DNA of 64,000 nucleotides from CBDDIP01 sp965279405 (GTDB taxonomy: Bacteria; Actinomycetota; Acidimicrobiia; Acidimicrobiales; Ilumatobacteraceae), in contig OZ257157.1 in the NCBI GenBank assembly GCA_965279405.1, positions 4,836,001-4,900,000 on the forward strand. Reading direction: 5' to 3'. The notes below the pieces were generated by a model. It saw nothing but the letters and a program-made list of their open reading frames with translations, did not search any database and was not told the origin of the DNA. The number at the start of each line of letters is the position of its first letter. Within the stretch, counting starts at the first letter, position 1. Position numbers and translations under genes: made by a program. Shown piece by piece: positions 16,354 to 24,130 of this stretch.

Positions 16354-17781
16354 ATGAGGGCCTTCCAGAACTTCGTCAACGGACAACACGTCGATGCCGC
16401 CGACGGGCGCACCACCGCGGTGGTCAACCCGGTCACGGGCGAGCAGTACGCCACCGCTCCCCTGTCGTCGGGCGCCGACATCGACGCGGCGATGAGCGCT
16501 GCGGCGACCGCGTTCGAGAGCTGGCGCGACTCGACGCCGAGCGAGCGTTCGCTGGCGCTGTACCGCATCGCCGACGCGGTCGAGGCCCGCGCCGATGAGC
16601 TGATCGCACTGGAGGTGGAGAACTGCGGCAAGCCGATCCACCTGACCACGAGCGAGGAGATCCCACCGATGGTCGATCAGATCCGCTTCTTCGCCGGTGC
16701 GGCGCGCCACCTCGAGGGCAAGAGCGCCGGCGAGTACATGCGCAACATGACGTCGTTCATCCGCCGCGAACCGGTCGGCGTGTGCGCGCAGGTCGCGCCG
16801 TGGAACTACCCGATGATGATGGCCGTGTGGAAGTTCGCGCCGGCACTGGCCGCAGGCAACGCGGTCGTGCTCAAGCCGAGCGACACGACGCCGGCCAGCA
16901 CGACGCTGCTGGCCGAGATCGCCGCCGAGTTCCTGCCGCCGGGCGTGTTCAACGTGATCTGTGGCGACCGCGACACCGGCCGGGCGATGATCACCCACGA
17001 CACCCCGAGCATGGTCAGCGTCACCGGCTCGGTGCGCGCCGGCATGGAGGTCGCATCGGCCGCATCGCAGAGCCTGAAGCGCGTGCACCTCGAGCTCGGC
17101 GGCAAGGCACCGGTGGTCGTGTTCGACGACGCCGACATCGCCGCTGCCGCCGAGGGCATCGCCATCGCCGGTTACTTCAACGCCGGCCAGGACTGCACCG
17201 CGGCGACTCGGGTGATCGCCGGGCCCGGCGTGTACGACGACTTCGTCGCCGCGCTGGCCGAGCAGGCCAAGGGCACCAAGACCGGCGCGCCCGATGACGA
17301 GGACGTGCTCTTCGGGCCGGTGAACAACCCGACGCAGCTGGCCCACGTCAGCGGTCTCGTCGATCGGGCGCCGAACCACGCCAACGTCGCCGCCGGTGGT
17401 CACAAGGTGAGTGGCTCGGGCTTCTTCTACGAACCGACCGTCGTCGCCGGCCTGCACCAGGACGACGAGATGATCCAGCGCGAGATCTTCGGACCGGTGA
17501 TCACCGTGCAGAAGTTCACCGACGAGGATCAGGCCGTGGCGTGGGCGAACGGCGTGGAGTACGGGCTCGCCTCCAGCGTGTGGACGAAGGACTTCGGCCG
17601 GGCGATGCGCATGTCGAAGCGGCTCGACTTCGGCTGCGTGTGGATCAACACGCACATCCCGCTCGTCGCCGAGATGCCCCACGGTGGGTTCAAGAAGTCG
17701 GGCTACGGCAAGGACCTCAGCGCCTACTCGCTCGAGGACTACACGCGCATCAAGCACGTCATGGCGAACCTGGACTCCTGA
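16354..17781 (+). CDS. Gamma-aminobutyraldehyde-type aldehyde dehydrogenase
   Basis: 475 residues, a complete NAD(P)-dependent aldehyde dehydrogenase: PWN at 149-151, general-base E247 in LELGG and nucleophile C281 in GQDCT. The C-terminal sequence HGGFKKSGYGKDLSAYSLED matches the 4-aminobutanal dehydrogenases (PatD/YdcW) more than general family members. It would oxidise 4-aminobutyraldehyde from putrescine breakdown to GABA. Its place next to the Lrp gene and the polyamine-type transporter supports that. A hairpin lies just before its start. Confidence 0.88.
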   Translation: MRAFQNFVNGQHVDAADGRTTAVVNPVTGEQYATAPLSSGADIDAAMSAAATAFESWRDSTPSERSLALYRIADAVEARADELIALEVENCGKPIHLTTSEEIPPMVDQIRFFAGAARHLEGKSAGEYMRNMTSFIRREPVGVCAQVAPWNYPMMMAVWKFAPALAAGNAVVLKPSDTTPASTTLLAEIAAEFLPPGVFNVICGDRDTGRAMITHDTPSMVSVTGSVRAGMEVASAASQSLKRVHLELGGKAPVVVFDDADIAAAAEGIAIAGYFNAGQDCTAATRVIAGPGVYDDFVAALAEQAKGTKTGAPDDEDVLFGPVNNPTQLAHVSGLVDRAPNHANVAAGGHKVSGSGFFYEPTVVAGLHQDDEMIQREIFGPVITVQKFTDEDQAVAWANGVEYGLASSVWTKDFGRAMRMSKRLDFGCVWINTHIPLVAEMPHGGFKKSGYGKDLSAYSLEDYTRIKHVMANLDS

Positions 17782-17784
17782 CGA

Positions 17785-18438
17785 TCAGCCGCGGTCCTGC
17801 CAGGTGCAGACGCAGGCCTCGTTGCCGTCGGCGTCGGCCAGCACCCACCACGAACGAGCGAACTTGTCGGTGACCAACGTGCCACCGGCAGCGAGCGCCG
17901 CTGCGGTGCGCGCCTCGGCGACGTCGTGGGGCACCGAGACGTCGATGTGGAAGCGGTCGCGGTCGGTGCGCGGCTCGTCCATCGTCTGGAACCACATCGG
18001 CGGTCCGATGCGCAACGGGTCCACCAGCGCGCCGCCGACGTCGCGGTAGCCGAGCACCGCGGCCCAGAAGGGGCGGATGCGGTCGGCGTCCATCGTGTCG
18101 ATGGCGATCTCGACGGCCTGCAGCACCGTCGGGTCGCTCGTCGCACCGGCGTCTGCGGCGAGGCCGGAGACGACGTGGGCGAGGTCCACGTCGAGCGTCG
18201 TCAGCCCGCCGGTGGCGTGCGTGGTGAGCACGACGCGCACGCGGTCGGGGTAGCGCACGTCGACGTCCGGGTGGTGCTGCATCGCTTCCGCCGCGTCGGC
18301 GATCGACGTGACGAGGGCTGCGGCGGCCGGGAACGAGCCGGCGCGGAAGTCGGCGTGGATCGCTCCGAGGACGTAGCGCCAGTCGGCGAGCCCGTCGAGG
18401 GTGGCGAACTCGTCAGCGGTGAGAGGGGTGTGCTCCAT
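17785..18438 (-). CDS. Pterin-4a-carbinolamine dehydratase-VOC fusion
   Basis: 217 residues. The N-terminal half is a PCD/DCoH domain with the active-site motif HHPD at 55-58 and LTTHATGGLTTLD. The C-terminal half from about 108 is a glyoxalase/VOC module (DADRIRPFWAAVLGYRDV, then RFHIDVSV, ending WWVLADADGNEACVC). PCD domains dehydrate 4a-hydroxytetrahydrobiopterin, although many bacterial copies have no known pterin hydroxylase partner; none is in this window. The fusion suggests a shared small-molecule substrate. Ends 3 bp from the convergent dehydrogenase gene. Confidence 0.85.
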   Translation of the reverse strand: MEHTPLTADEFATLDGLADWRYVLGAIHADFRAGSFPAAAALVTSIADAAEAMQHHPDVDVRYPDRVRVVLTTHATGGLTTLDVDLAHVVSGLAADAGATSDPTVLQAVEIAIDTMDADRIRPFWAAVLGYRDVGGALVDPLRIGPPMWFQTMDEPRTDRDRFHIDVSVPHDVAEARTAAALAAGGTLVTDKFARSWWVLADADGNEACVCTWQDRG

Positions 18439-18499
18439 GCGTCTGATTGAACCAGCCGGGGCGACCTGGGAGTGTCCGCAACTGCTTCGTCGTGGCAGA

Positions 18500-18946
18500 T
18501 CAGCCGATGACGGGGCGGAGCACGAACTTGCTCTCGGTGCGAGCCACGCCCGCCTCGGCCTTGAGCCAGCGGATGAACGTGTCCAGGCCGTCGGCGCCGG
18601 CGCAGTCGACGATGATCGCGTAGTCGGCGGGGCCGGTGACGTACATGGCGAGGGCGACCTCGTCGCGCTGGCGCAGGAGCTCCTCGAAGGCCGTCGTGTC
18701 GGCGCCCGGCGACAGCCCGACGTCGATCACTGCTCGGACACCGCGACCGAGCGCGGCGGGGTCGATGTCGGCGCGGTAGGTGCGGATGACGCCGTGGTTC
18801 TCGAGGCGCCGCACGCGGTCGGCGACCGAACTGGGGGCGAGGTGCACCCGTTCGGACAGCTCTCGCCAGGTGATCCGCCCGTCGCGTTGCAGCGCGCCGA
18901 TGATTCGATGGTCGATGGCGTCGAGCGGCAACGTTCCTTCGGACAT
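18500..18946 (-). CDS. Lrp/AsnC-family regulator paired with alanine dehydrogenase
   Basis: 148 residues. AsnC helix-turn-helix at about 8-55 (LDAIDHRIIGALQRDGRI, then VHLAPSSVADRVRRLENHG), followed by a RAM domain (EVALAMYVTGPADYAIIVDC). It is divergent from the alanine dehydrogenase gene with 54 bp between starts, the arrangement of the mycobacterial AldR/ald pair. Control of ald in response to amino acids is therefore the likely role. Start set at the ATG at 18946, where the family-typical N-terminus begins; the long open frame upstream runs antisense through ald. Confidence 0.92.
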   Translation of the reverse strand: MSEGTLPLDAIDHRIIGALQRDGRITWRELSERVHLAPSSVADRVRRLENHGVIRTYRADIDPAALGRGVRAVIDVGLSPGADTTAFEELLRQRDEVALAMYVTGPADYAIIVDCAGADGLDTFIRWLKAEAGVARTESKFVLRPVIG

Positions 18947-18972
18947 CGCAGCAGTCTGCCGGGAAATTGGCT

Positions 18973-18982
18973 GTTGATCAAC
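18973..18982. promoter_or_regulatory. Candidate Lrp-type operator between the regulator and ald genes
   Basis: GTTGATCAAC is a perfect 10 bp palindrome 26 bp from the Lrp start and 18 bp from the ald start. One bound protein could affect both promoters. It is supported only by symmetry and position. Confidence 0.45.
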
Positions 18983-19000
18983 GGTCGTCGTGGGCGGATC

Positions 19001-20149
19001 ATGTCGCCCATGACTGCTGCAGCTTCCGTCAAGATCAAGACGCTCGGTGTTCCCAAGGAGATCAAGACCGCCGAGCACCGCGTGGCGATGACCCCCGACG
19101 GGGTGCGCGAGTTCGAGCGGGCCGGGATCCAGGTCTACGTCGAGACCGGTGCCGGTGTCGGTGCGAGCTTCACCGACGATCACTACCGGGCCGCCGGCGC
19201 CGACATCGTGCCCACCGCCGGTGACGCGTGGGCGCAGGACATGGTGGTCAAGGTCAAGGAGCCGAAGGCCGAGGAGTTCGGCTTCCTGCGTCCCGATCTG
19301 ACGCTGTTCACCTACCTCCACCTCGCCGCGTATCCGGAAGTGGCGAAGGCGCTGATCGATTCGCGCTGCACCGCGCTGGCCTACGAGACGGTGCAGACCG
19401 CGGACGGCGCGCTGCCGCTGCTCGCCCCGATGAGCGAGGTCGCCGGTCGGCTGGCCCCGCAGATGGGCGCGCACTACCTCGAGCGCCACAACGGTGGCCG
19501 TGGGGTGCTGATGGGTGGTGCGCCCGGCGTGCAGCCGGCCAAGGTCGTGGTGCTCGGCGCCGGGAACGTCGGCTGGAACTCGGCGTGGATCGCGGCCGGG
19601 ATGGAGGCCGAAGTGGTGCTCTTCGACAAGAACCTCGATCGCCTTCGCTGGGTCGATCAGATCAACAAGGGGCGCATCGTCACGCTCGCCTCGAACCGTG
19701 GTGCGCTGGAGCGCAACATCGCCGACGCCGACCTCGTCATCGGTGCGGTGCTCGTCGCCGGAGGCCGCGCCCCCGTCGTGGTCACCGAGGACATGGTGCG
19801 CACGATGAAGCCCGGCGCGGTCATCGTCGACGTTGCCATCGATCAGGGCGGGTGCATCGAGACCATCCACGAGACGACGCACAACGAGCCGGTCTACGAA
19901 CTGCACGGCGTGCTGCACTACGCGGTCGGCAACATGCCGGGCGCCGTGCCCCACACGAGCACCTACGCGCTGACCAACGCCACGCTCCCCTTCCAGCTCG
20001 AGGTGGCGGTGCACGGCGCGGCCGGTGCGTGCCGGCGCGACGCTGCGCTCTCCCACGGCCTGAACACGCACGCCGGCCACGTGACCAACGAGCCCGTCGC
20101 CGAGTTCCTCGGCACGGCGTTCGTCGAGCCGCTCATCGCGCTGGCCTGA
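19001..20149 (+). CDS. ald: Alanine dehydrogenase
   Basis: 382 residues. The N-terminus (GVPKEIKTAEHRVAMTPDGV), catalytic region KVKEP (84-88) and YLHLAA with H107, the NAD-binding GAGNVGWNSAWIAAGMEAEV and the late motif VAIDQGGCIETIHET are all characteristic of alanine dehydrogenase. It interconverts L-alanine and pyruvate/ammonia with NAD. A second ATG at 19010 could be used instead. The last 17 bp overlap the convergent Cys-rich gene. Regulation by the divergent Lrp-type protein is likely. Confidence 0.94.
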   Translation: MSPMTAAASVKIKTLGVPKEIKTAEHRVAMTPDGVREFERAGIQVYVETGAGVGASFTDDHYRAAGADIVPTAGDAWAQDMVVKVKEPKAEEFGFLRPDLTLFTYLHLAAYPEVAKALIDSRCTALAYETVQTADGALPLLAPMSEVAGRLAPQMGAHYLERHNGGRGVLMGGAPGVQPAKVVVLGAGNVGWNSAWIAAGMEAEVVLFDKNLDRLRWVDQINKGRIVTLASNRGALERNIADADLVIGAVLVAGGRAPVVVTEDMVRTMKPGAVIVDVAIDQGGCIETIHETTHNEPVYELHGVLHYAVGNMPGAVPHTSTYALTNATLPFQLEVAVHGAAGACRRDAALSHGLNTHAGHVTNEPVAEFLGTAFVEPLIALA

Positions 20150-20684
20150 CTCCCGCTCGCCCAAGGTCGGGGTCGTTGGTGGTGATCCATTGCACGGTCT
20201 GCTCGGCGTCGAGCCGCCGTTGTCGGGTTTCGTCGAGGAGTGATCGGATGCGGGCGAGCTCGTTGGAGGCGTTGATGCCGTAGCGCAGCGGGTTGTCGGT
20301 GGCGATGCCGGTGCAGGTGGCGCATGAGTTGGGGTGGACGGTGTTGAAGTGTCCGTCGATGGGTCGGGCGAGGAGCCCGCAGAGGGTTTCTCGGCGGTGG
20401 CCGTCGGGTCGGACGCTGGTGCGCAGGGCGTGGATGCGGTGGCCGTTGGTTGGGTTGCCGCCGCGTTCGTAGCCGGTGTATCGCCAGTGGTCGCCGGTGT
20501 GTTGGCCGGGGAGCTGGGTTGGTGTGCGGGGGTGGTGGAGCCCGTGGCGGTGTTCGTAGGCGCGTTGGCGACAGGTGTGGCCGCAGTAGAGGCGGGGGCG
20601 GCCGGGGCGGTGGGCGATGGGGAACTCGGTGGCGCACCACGAGCAGGCGCGGTGAGTGGGTGTGGGCAGGTGCAAGTGGGGCAT
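20133..20684 (-). CDS. Small Cys/His-rich protein with two zinc-finger-like motifs
   Basis: 183 residues from the ATG at 20684. Near the N-terminus CSWCATEF is followed by GRPRLYCGHTCRQRAYEHRH, a CxxC/CxxxC pair seen in many actinobacterial zinc-ribbon proteins. A second cluster lies in RETLCGLLARP and HPNSCATCTGI. The centre is rich in His, Pro, Thr and Gly, unlike neighbouring genes. Probably a metal-binding, nucleic-acid-related protein, but I cannot name a function. A GTG start at 20837 is possible and would begin next to the palindrome array. The 3' end overlaps ald by 17 bp. Confidence 0.6.
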   Translation of the reverse strand: MPHLHLPTPTHRACSWCATEFPIAHRPGRPRLYCGHTCRQRAYEHRHGLHHPRTPTQLPGQHTGDHWRYTGYERGGNPTNGHRIHALRTSVRPDGHRRETLCGLLARPIDGHFNTVHPNSCATCTGIATDNPLRYGINASNELARIRSLLDETRQRRLDAEQTVQWITTNDPDLGRAGVRPAR

Positions 20685-21204
20685 GTGTTGAGGTGTAGTC
20701 GCGGGGTGCGACAGTGGTCGCTGAAGGCCAGGCTCGCGGTGATCTCGGCCGTCCCCGTCCGGTCCCGTTGCGCGCCGCGGGACGTCGGGCCGCCGGGTCG
20801 GGATCCGGCTTCCCGTGTCGTTCCCGGTCGAGGCCACTTGGGGATCGCCACGTGACGTTTCGCCGTTGACGTCAGGTCACTTGCGAATCGTCACGTGACG
20901 AATCGGGAAGGTCGGCGGGTTACGTCACGTGACGATTCCGGAGGGGCTGGAGCGGCAGATGTGAAACGTCACGTGACGATCCCCGAGGACACCGAGCCCA
21001 TGCCCGTCCGGGGGCCGGGGGCGCCGGGGGGCCGGCGGCCGGAGAGCCGGGGGCAGGACGGCCGAGGCCGCGGCCCCCGGGGGGCGGCGCACCGCCGACG
21101 GCGGGCCCGGGCACGGGCGACACGGGCACGGGCACGCGCGGTAGCGGCGGCTCGCAGGCGGGCCCGATCCGCAGGGGGTCACCCTCGCGGCGTAGCGTTC
21201 GCGC
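20685..21204. other. 520 bp non-coding gap with palindrome array and extreme-GC tract
   Basis: No reading frame here has convincing coding character. From 20685 to about 20846 I see nothing specific. 20847-20977 carries four CACGTG-core palindromes plus TGACGTCA at 20867-20874. From about 21000 to 21180 the sequence is almost entirely G and C, with runs of five and six G on the plus strand near 21009-21040 and short CGGGCA repeats near 21108-21140. The P450 promoter must lie in or after this tract. Confidence 0.7.
20847..20977. repeat. Array of four GTCACGTGAC palindromes
   Basis: Perfect copies of GTCACGTGAC start at 20890, 20924 and 20968; a one-mismatch copy (GCCACGTGAC) starts at 20847. 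Start-to-start distances are 43, 34 and 44 bp. Copies 1 (read in reverse) and 4 also share flanks: AAACGTCACGTGRCGATC. The central TCACGTGA is the same octamer as in the canonical ParB site parS, but the outer bases differ. Possible roles are a ParB-like nucleation cluster or a multi-site operator for the flanking genes. Confidence 0.85.
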
Positions 21205-22422
21205 ATGGCAACCCTGGTGCACGATCTCGACCTGCCCGAAGTGACGTTGGCCGACGGCAACTACGACCAACGCTTCGCCAAGGCGATGGATCTCGCCGGC
21301 GACAACTGGGTCGTTCGCAACCTGTTCGGGTTCGCCGTCGTGCGCTACGAGGACTGCGTCGGCATCCTGCGCGACAAGCGCTGGCACAGCGCCAGCGGCC
21401 GCATCCCCGAGCTGATGGGCATCACCAACGAGGAGTTCCTCTCCCGCCAGCAGGTCAACATCCTGTCGGCCGAAGGCGACCTGCACGTGCGCCTGCGCCG
21501 CCTCGTGGCGCCGGCGTTCTCCCCACGCCAAGCAGACGGTCTGCGGCCCTTCATGCGCGAGGTGATCAACGGTCTCGTCGACAAGGTGGCCGCGGCAGGC
21601 AAGGCCGACATCGCCGCCGCCCTGTGCGACCCCTACCCGATCCCGATCATCTGCGAGCTGCTCGGCGCGCCGAAGGAGGACTGGCAGCTGTTCAGCCGCC
21701 TCGCCGAGGACATCCTGCAGGTCTTCTCGATGGACCTCGCCGACAAGCTCGACCTCGTCATGGCCGCCCAGGACGAGATGAACGAGTACACGATGGCGAT
21801 GATCGCCGAGCGTCGCGCCAACCCGAAAGACGACTTGCTCAGCGATCTCATCGCCGCCGAGGAAGCCGGCGACAAGCTGAGCACCGACGAACTGGTGATG
21901 ATGGTCAACGCGGTCATCGTCGCCGGCACCGACACGACCCGGAACCAGCTCGGCTGCGCGATGGCGCTCTTCGCCGAGCACCCCGATCAGTGGGCGCTGC
22001 TGGCCGAGCACCCCGAGCTCGCTCCGAGAGCCGTCGAAGAGACGATGCGCTACTTCGGCGCAGTCCGCGGCACCGCACGTTTCGCCAGCACCGACATCGA
22101 GTACCGCGACGTCATCTTCCCCGAGGGCACGTTCATGTCGCTCGCACTCGCCGAGGCGAACCGCGATCCGAACGTGTTCGCCTCACCCGACGCGTTCGAC
22201 ATCACCTCGCCGGCACCCAACCAGCCACAGCTGACGTTCGGCTCCGGCATCCACTACTGCCTCGGTGCATCGCTCGCCCGCGCCGAGCTGCAGGAGGCGC
22301 TCCCGCTCCTCGCCAAGCGCATGCCCAACCTGCGCCTCGACGGTCCGGTCACGTGGAAGCCAGACGGAGTCGGCATCTTCGGCCCAGAAAAGCTCCCCGT
22401 CACCTTCGACGCAGGTCACTGA
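21205..22422 (+). CDS. Cytochrome P450
   Basis: 405 residues, soluble bacterial class. I-helix oxygen-activation motif AGTDTT (240-245), ExxR as ETMR (279-282), heme-ligand loop FGSGIHYCLGASLA with Cys352. Full length, with no fused reductase; ferredoxin partners are not in the window. Substrate unknown; similar P450s in actinobacteria act on steroids, terpenes or fatty acids. Transcribed away from the Cys-rich gene across the 520 bp gap that holds the palindrome array. It ends 4 bp before the convergent GNAT gene. Confidence 0.95.
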   Translation: MATLVHDLDLPEVTLADGNYDQRFAKAMDLAGDNWVVRNLFGFAVVRYEDCVGILRDKRWHSASGRIPELMGITNEEFLSRQQVNILSAEGDLHVRLRRLVAPAFSPRQADGLRPFMREVINGLVDKVAAAGKADIAAALCDPYPIPIICELLGAPKEDWQLFSRLAEDILQVFSMDLADKLDLVMAAQDEMNEYTMAMIAERRANPKDDLLSDLIAAEEAGDKLSTDELVMMVNAVIVAGTDTTRNQLGCAMALFAEHPDQWALLAEHPELAPRAVEETMRYFGAVRGTARFASTDIEYRDVIFPEGTFMSLALAEANRDPNVFASPDAFDITSPAPNQPQLTFGSGIHYCLGASLARAELQEALPLLAKRMPNLRLDGPVTWKPDGVGIFGPEKLPVTFDAGH

Positions 22423-22426
22423 CGCG

Positions 22427-23020
22427 CTATCGGGGATCTCGCCACATCAGCCACTGCTGCGGGCCGTTGCGGCGGTGGGTGATCACCTCGCGCGTCTGGA
22501 ACCCGAAGCGGTTGTAGAACGCGAGGTTGCTCTCCTTCGAGCTCTCCAGGTACGCACCGACGCCCTCCTCGTCGGCCTTCGCCAACACCGGTTCCATCAG
22601 CGCGGTCCCCACGCCCTTGCCCTGGTGCGCCGGATCGGTGCCGATGAACTCGAGGTAGTAGTGCGGTTCCTTCGGGTGCTTCTTCTCCAGATCACCGAGC
22701 AGCATCAGGTTGCTGATGAACAGCTTCCCGTAGAGCTTCACGAACCGCGGCGTGTACTTGACGATGCTGCTGAACGGCACCTTCCACTCGCCCACCGGCG
22801 CCCACACCGCCGCTCCCTCGAACCCCGGCGTCGTGTACACGAGCTCGTGAGGCAGCTGGATGCGCAGGAACGCGTCGAAGAACGGCAGCACCTTCGCCAC
22901 CGGCAGCTCCTTGCCGCCGGTGAGGTGCAACTTGATCGGGTCGTCCTGGAACGCCTTGGCCAGGGTCAACGAGACCTCGGCGATCTCGTTGCCGGTTGCG
23001 TGTCGCGCCTCGAAGCCCAT
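22427..23020 (-). CDS. GNAT-family N-acetyltransferase
   Basis: 197 residues. The acetyl-CoA-binding motif A is EFIGTDPAHQGKGVGTALME and motif B is AYLESSKESNLAFYNRFGF. The N-terminal half has ATGNEIAEVSLTLAKAFQDD, typical of the group of GNATs that acetylate small molecules or carry unknown substrates. Divergent from the luciferase-like gene with a 50 bp gap. Confidence 0.9.
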   Translation of the reverse strand: MGFEARHATGNEIAEVSLTLAKAFQDDPIKLHLTGGKELPVAKVLPFFDAFLRIQLPHELVYTTPGFEGAAVWAPVGEWKVPFSSIVKYTPRFVKLYGKLFISNLMLLGDLEKKHPKEPHYYLEFIGTDPAHQGKGVGTALMEPVLAKADEEGVGAYLESSKESNLAFYNRFGFQTREVITHRRNGPQQWLMWRDPR

Positions 23021-23070
23021 GGCCGCGCACGTTACGCCGTCGGACGACGGCAGTTCGCGAGGATGGCGGC

Positions 23071-24126
23071 ATGACGAAACAGGTCCAGCTCGGCTACACC
23101 ACCGGCTACTGGGGAAGCGGTCCGCCGGCGGGCGCGCTCGACAGCATCCAGGAAGCCGAGCGCCTCGGTTTCAGCTCGGTCTGGACTGCCGAGGCCTACG
23201 GCAGCGATGCGATCACCCCACTGGCGTGGTGGGGCGCACACACCGAGCGGATCAAGCTCGGCACGTCGATCATCCAGATGAGCGCGCGCACCCCGGCGGC
23301 GACGGCGATGGCCGCGATGACGCTCGACCACCTCTCCGGCGGACGGTTCATCCTCGGCCTCGGTGCATCCGGCCCGCAGGTGGTGGAGGGCTGGTACGGC
23401 CAGCCGTACCCGAAGCCACTGGCCCGCACCCGCGAGTACGTCGAGCTCGTCCGCCGCATCGTCCGCCGCGACGCGCCGGTGGACGTTCAGGGCGCCCACT
23501 ACTCGATGCCGTTGCCGGCCGACGACGAACGAGCTGCCGGCCTCGGCAAGCCGCTGAAGAGCACCATCCACCCGCTGCGCACCGAGATCCCGATCTACCT
23601 CGGTGCCGAAGGCCCGAAGAACGTCGCCCTCGCCGCCGAGATCTGCGACGGCTGGCTCCCGCTGTTCTTCAGCCCCAAGGCCGACGACTTCTACCGACAG
23701 TGCCTCGCCGACGGCTTCGCCGCGTCGGGCAACCCCGACAAGGCCACGGACTTCGAGGTCGCCGCGACGGTGACCATCGTTCCGGGCGACGACGTCGAAC
23801 GATGCGCCGACGTGGTCCGCCCGTTCCTCGCGCTCTACGCGGGCGGGATGGGCGCTCGCGACACCAACTTCCACTTCGACGTGTTCGCTCGCATGGGCTA
23901 CGAGGACGTCGCCCTGCGGGTGCAAGAGCTCTACCTCGCCGGCAAGAAGCAGGAGGCCGCCGCGTCGATCCCGTTGTCGATGGTCGAGGACGTCGCCCTC
24001 GTCGGTCCACCGGACAAGATCCGCAGCGAGCTCGCCCGCTGGAAGGAGACGTGCATCACCACGTTCCTCGTCGGCGGCCCGAAGCAGGCGCTGCCGCTCT
24101 ACGCCGACCTGATCCTCGGAGCCTGA
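23071..24126 (+). CDS. LLM-class (F420-dependent type) oxidoreductase
   Basis: 351 residues forming a luciferase-like TIM barrel: GYTTGYWGSGPPAGALDSI, the ERLGFSSVWTAEAYGSDAIT strand, KLGTSIIQMSARTPAATAM, then GRFILGLGASGPQVVEGWYG. These are standard for F420-dependent tetrahydromethanopterin-reductase-like enzymes of actinobacteria. Cofactor F420 rather than FMN is inferred. The ATG at 23071 follows GAGGATGGCGGC. The next gene, a metallo-hydrolase, starts 4 bp after the stop and is probably in the same operon. Confidence 0.9.
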   Translation: MTKQVQLGYTTGYWGSGPPAGALDSIQEAERLGFSSVWTAEAYGSDAITPLAWWGAHTERIKLGTSIIQMSARTPAATAMAAMTLDHLSGGRFILGLGASGPQVVEGWYGQPYPKPLARTREYVELVRRIVRRDAPVDVQGAHYSMPLPADDERAAGLGKPLKSTIHPLRTEIPIYLGAEGPKNVALAAEICDGWLPLFFSPKADDFYRQCLADGFAASGNPDKATDFEVAATVTIVPGDDVERCADVVRPFLALYAGGMGARDTNFHFDVFARMGYEDVALRVQELYLAGKKQEAAASIPLSMVEDVALVGPPDKIRSELARWKETCITTFLVGGPKQALPLYADLILGA

Positions 24127-24130
24127 GGCC

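Noticed and set aside
18500..20851. 783-residue minus-strand frame joining the Lrp gene to upstream sequence
   Set aside because: Only the part from 18946 downward is Lrp; the rest is antisense to ald and to the neighbouring gap.
20685..21204. Replication origin (DnaA boxes or iterons)
   Set aside because: No dnaA, dnaN, gyrase or par gene is nearby and I see no DnaA-box consensus; the palindromes fit protein sites better.
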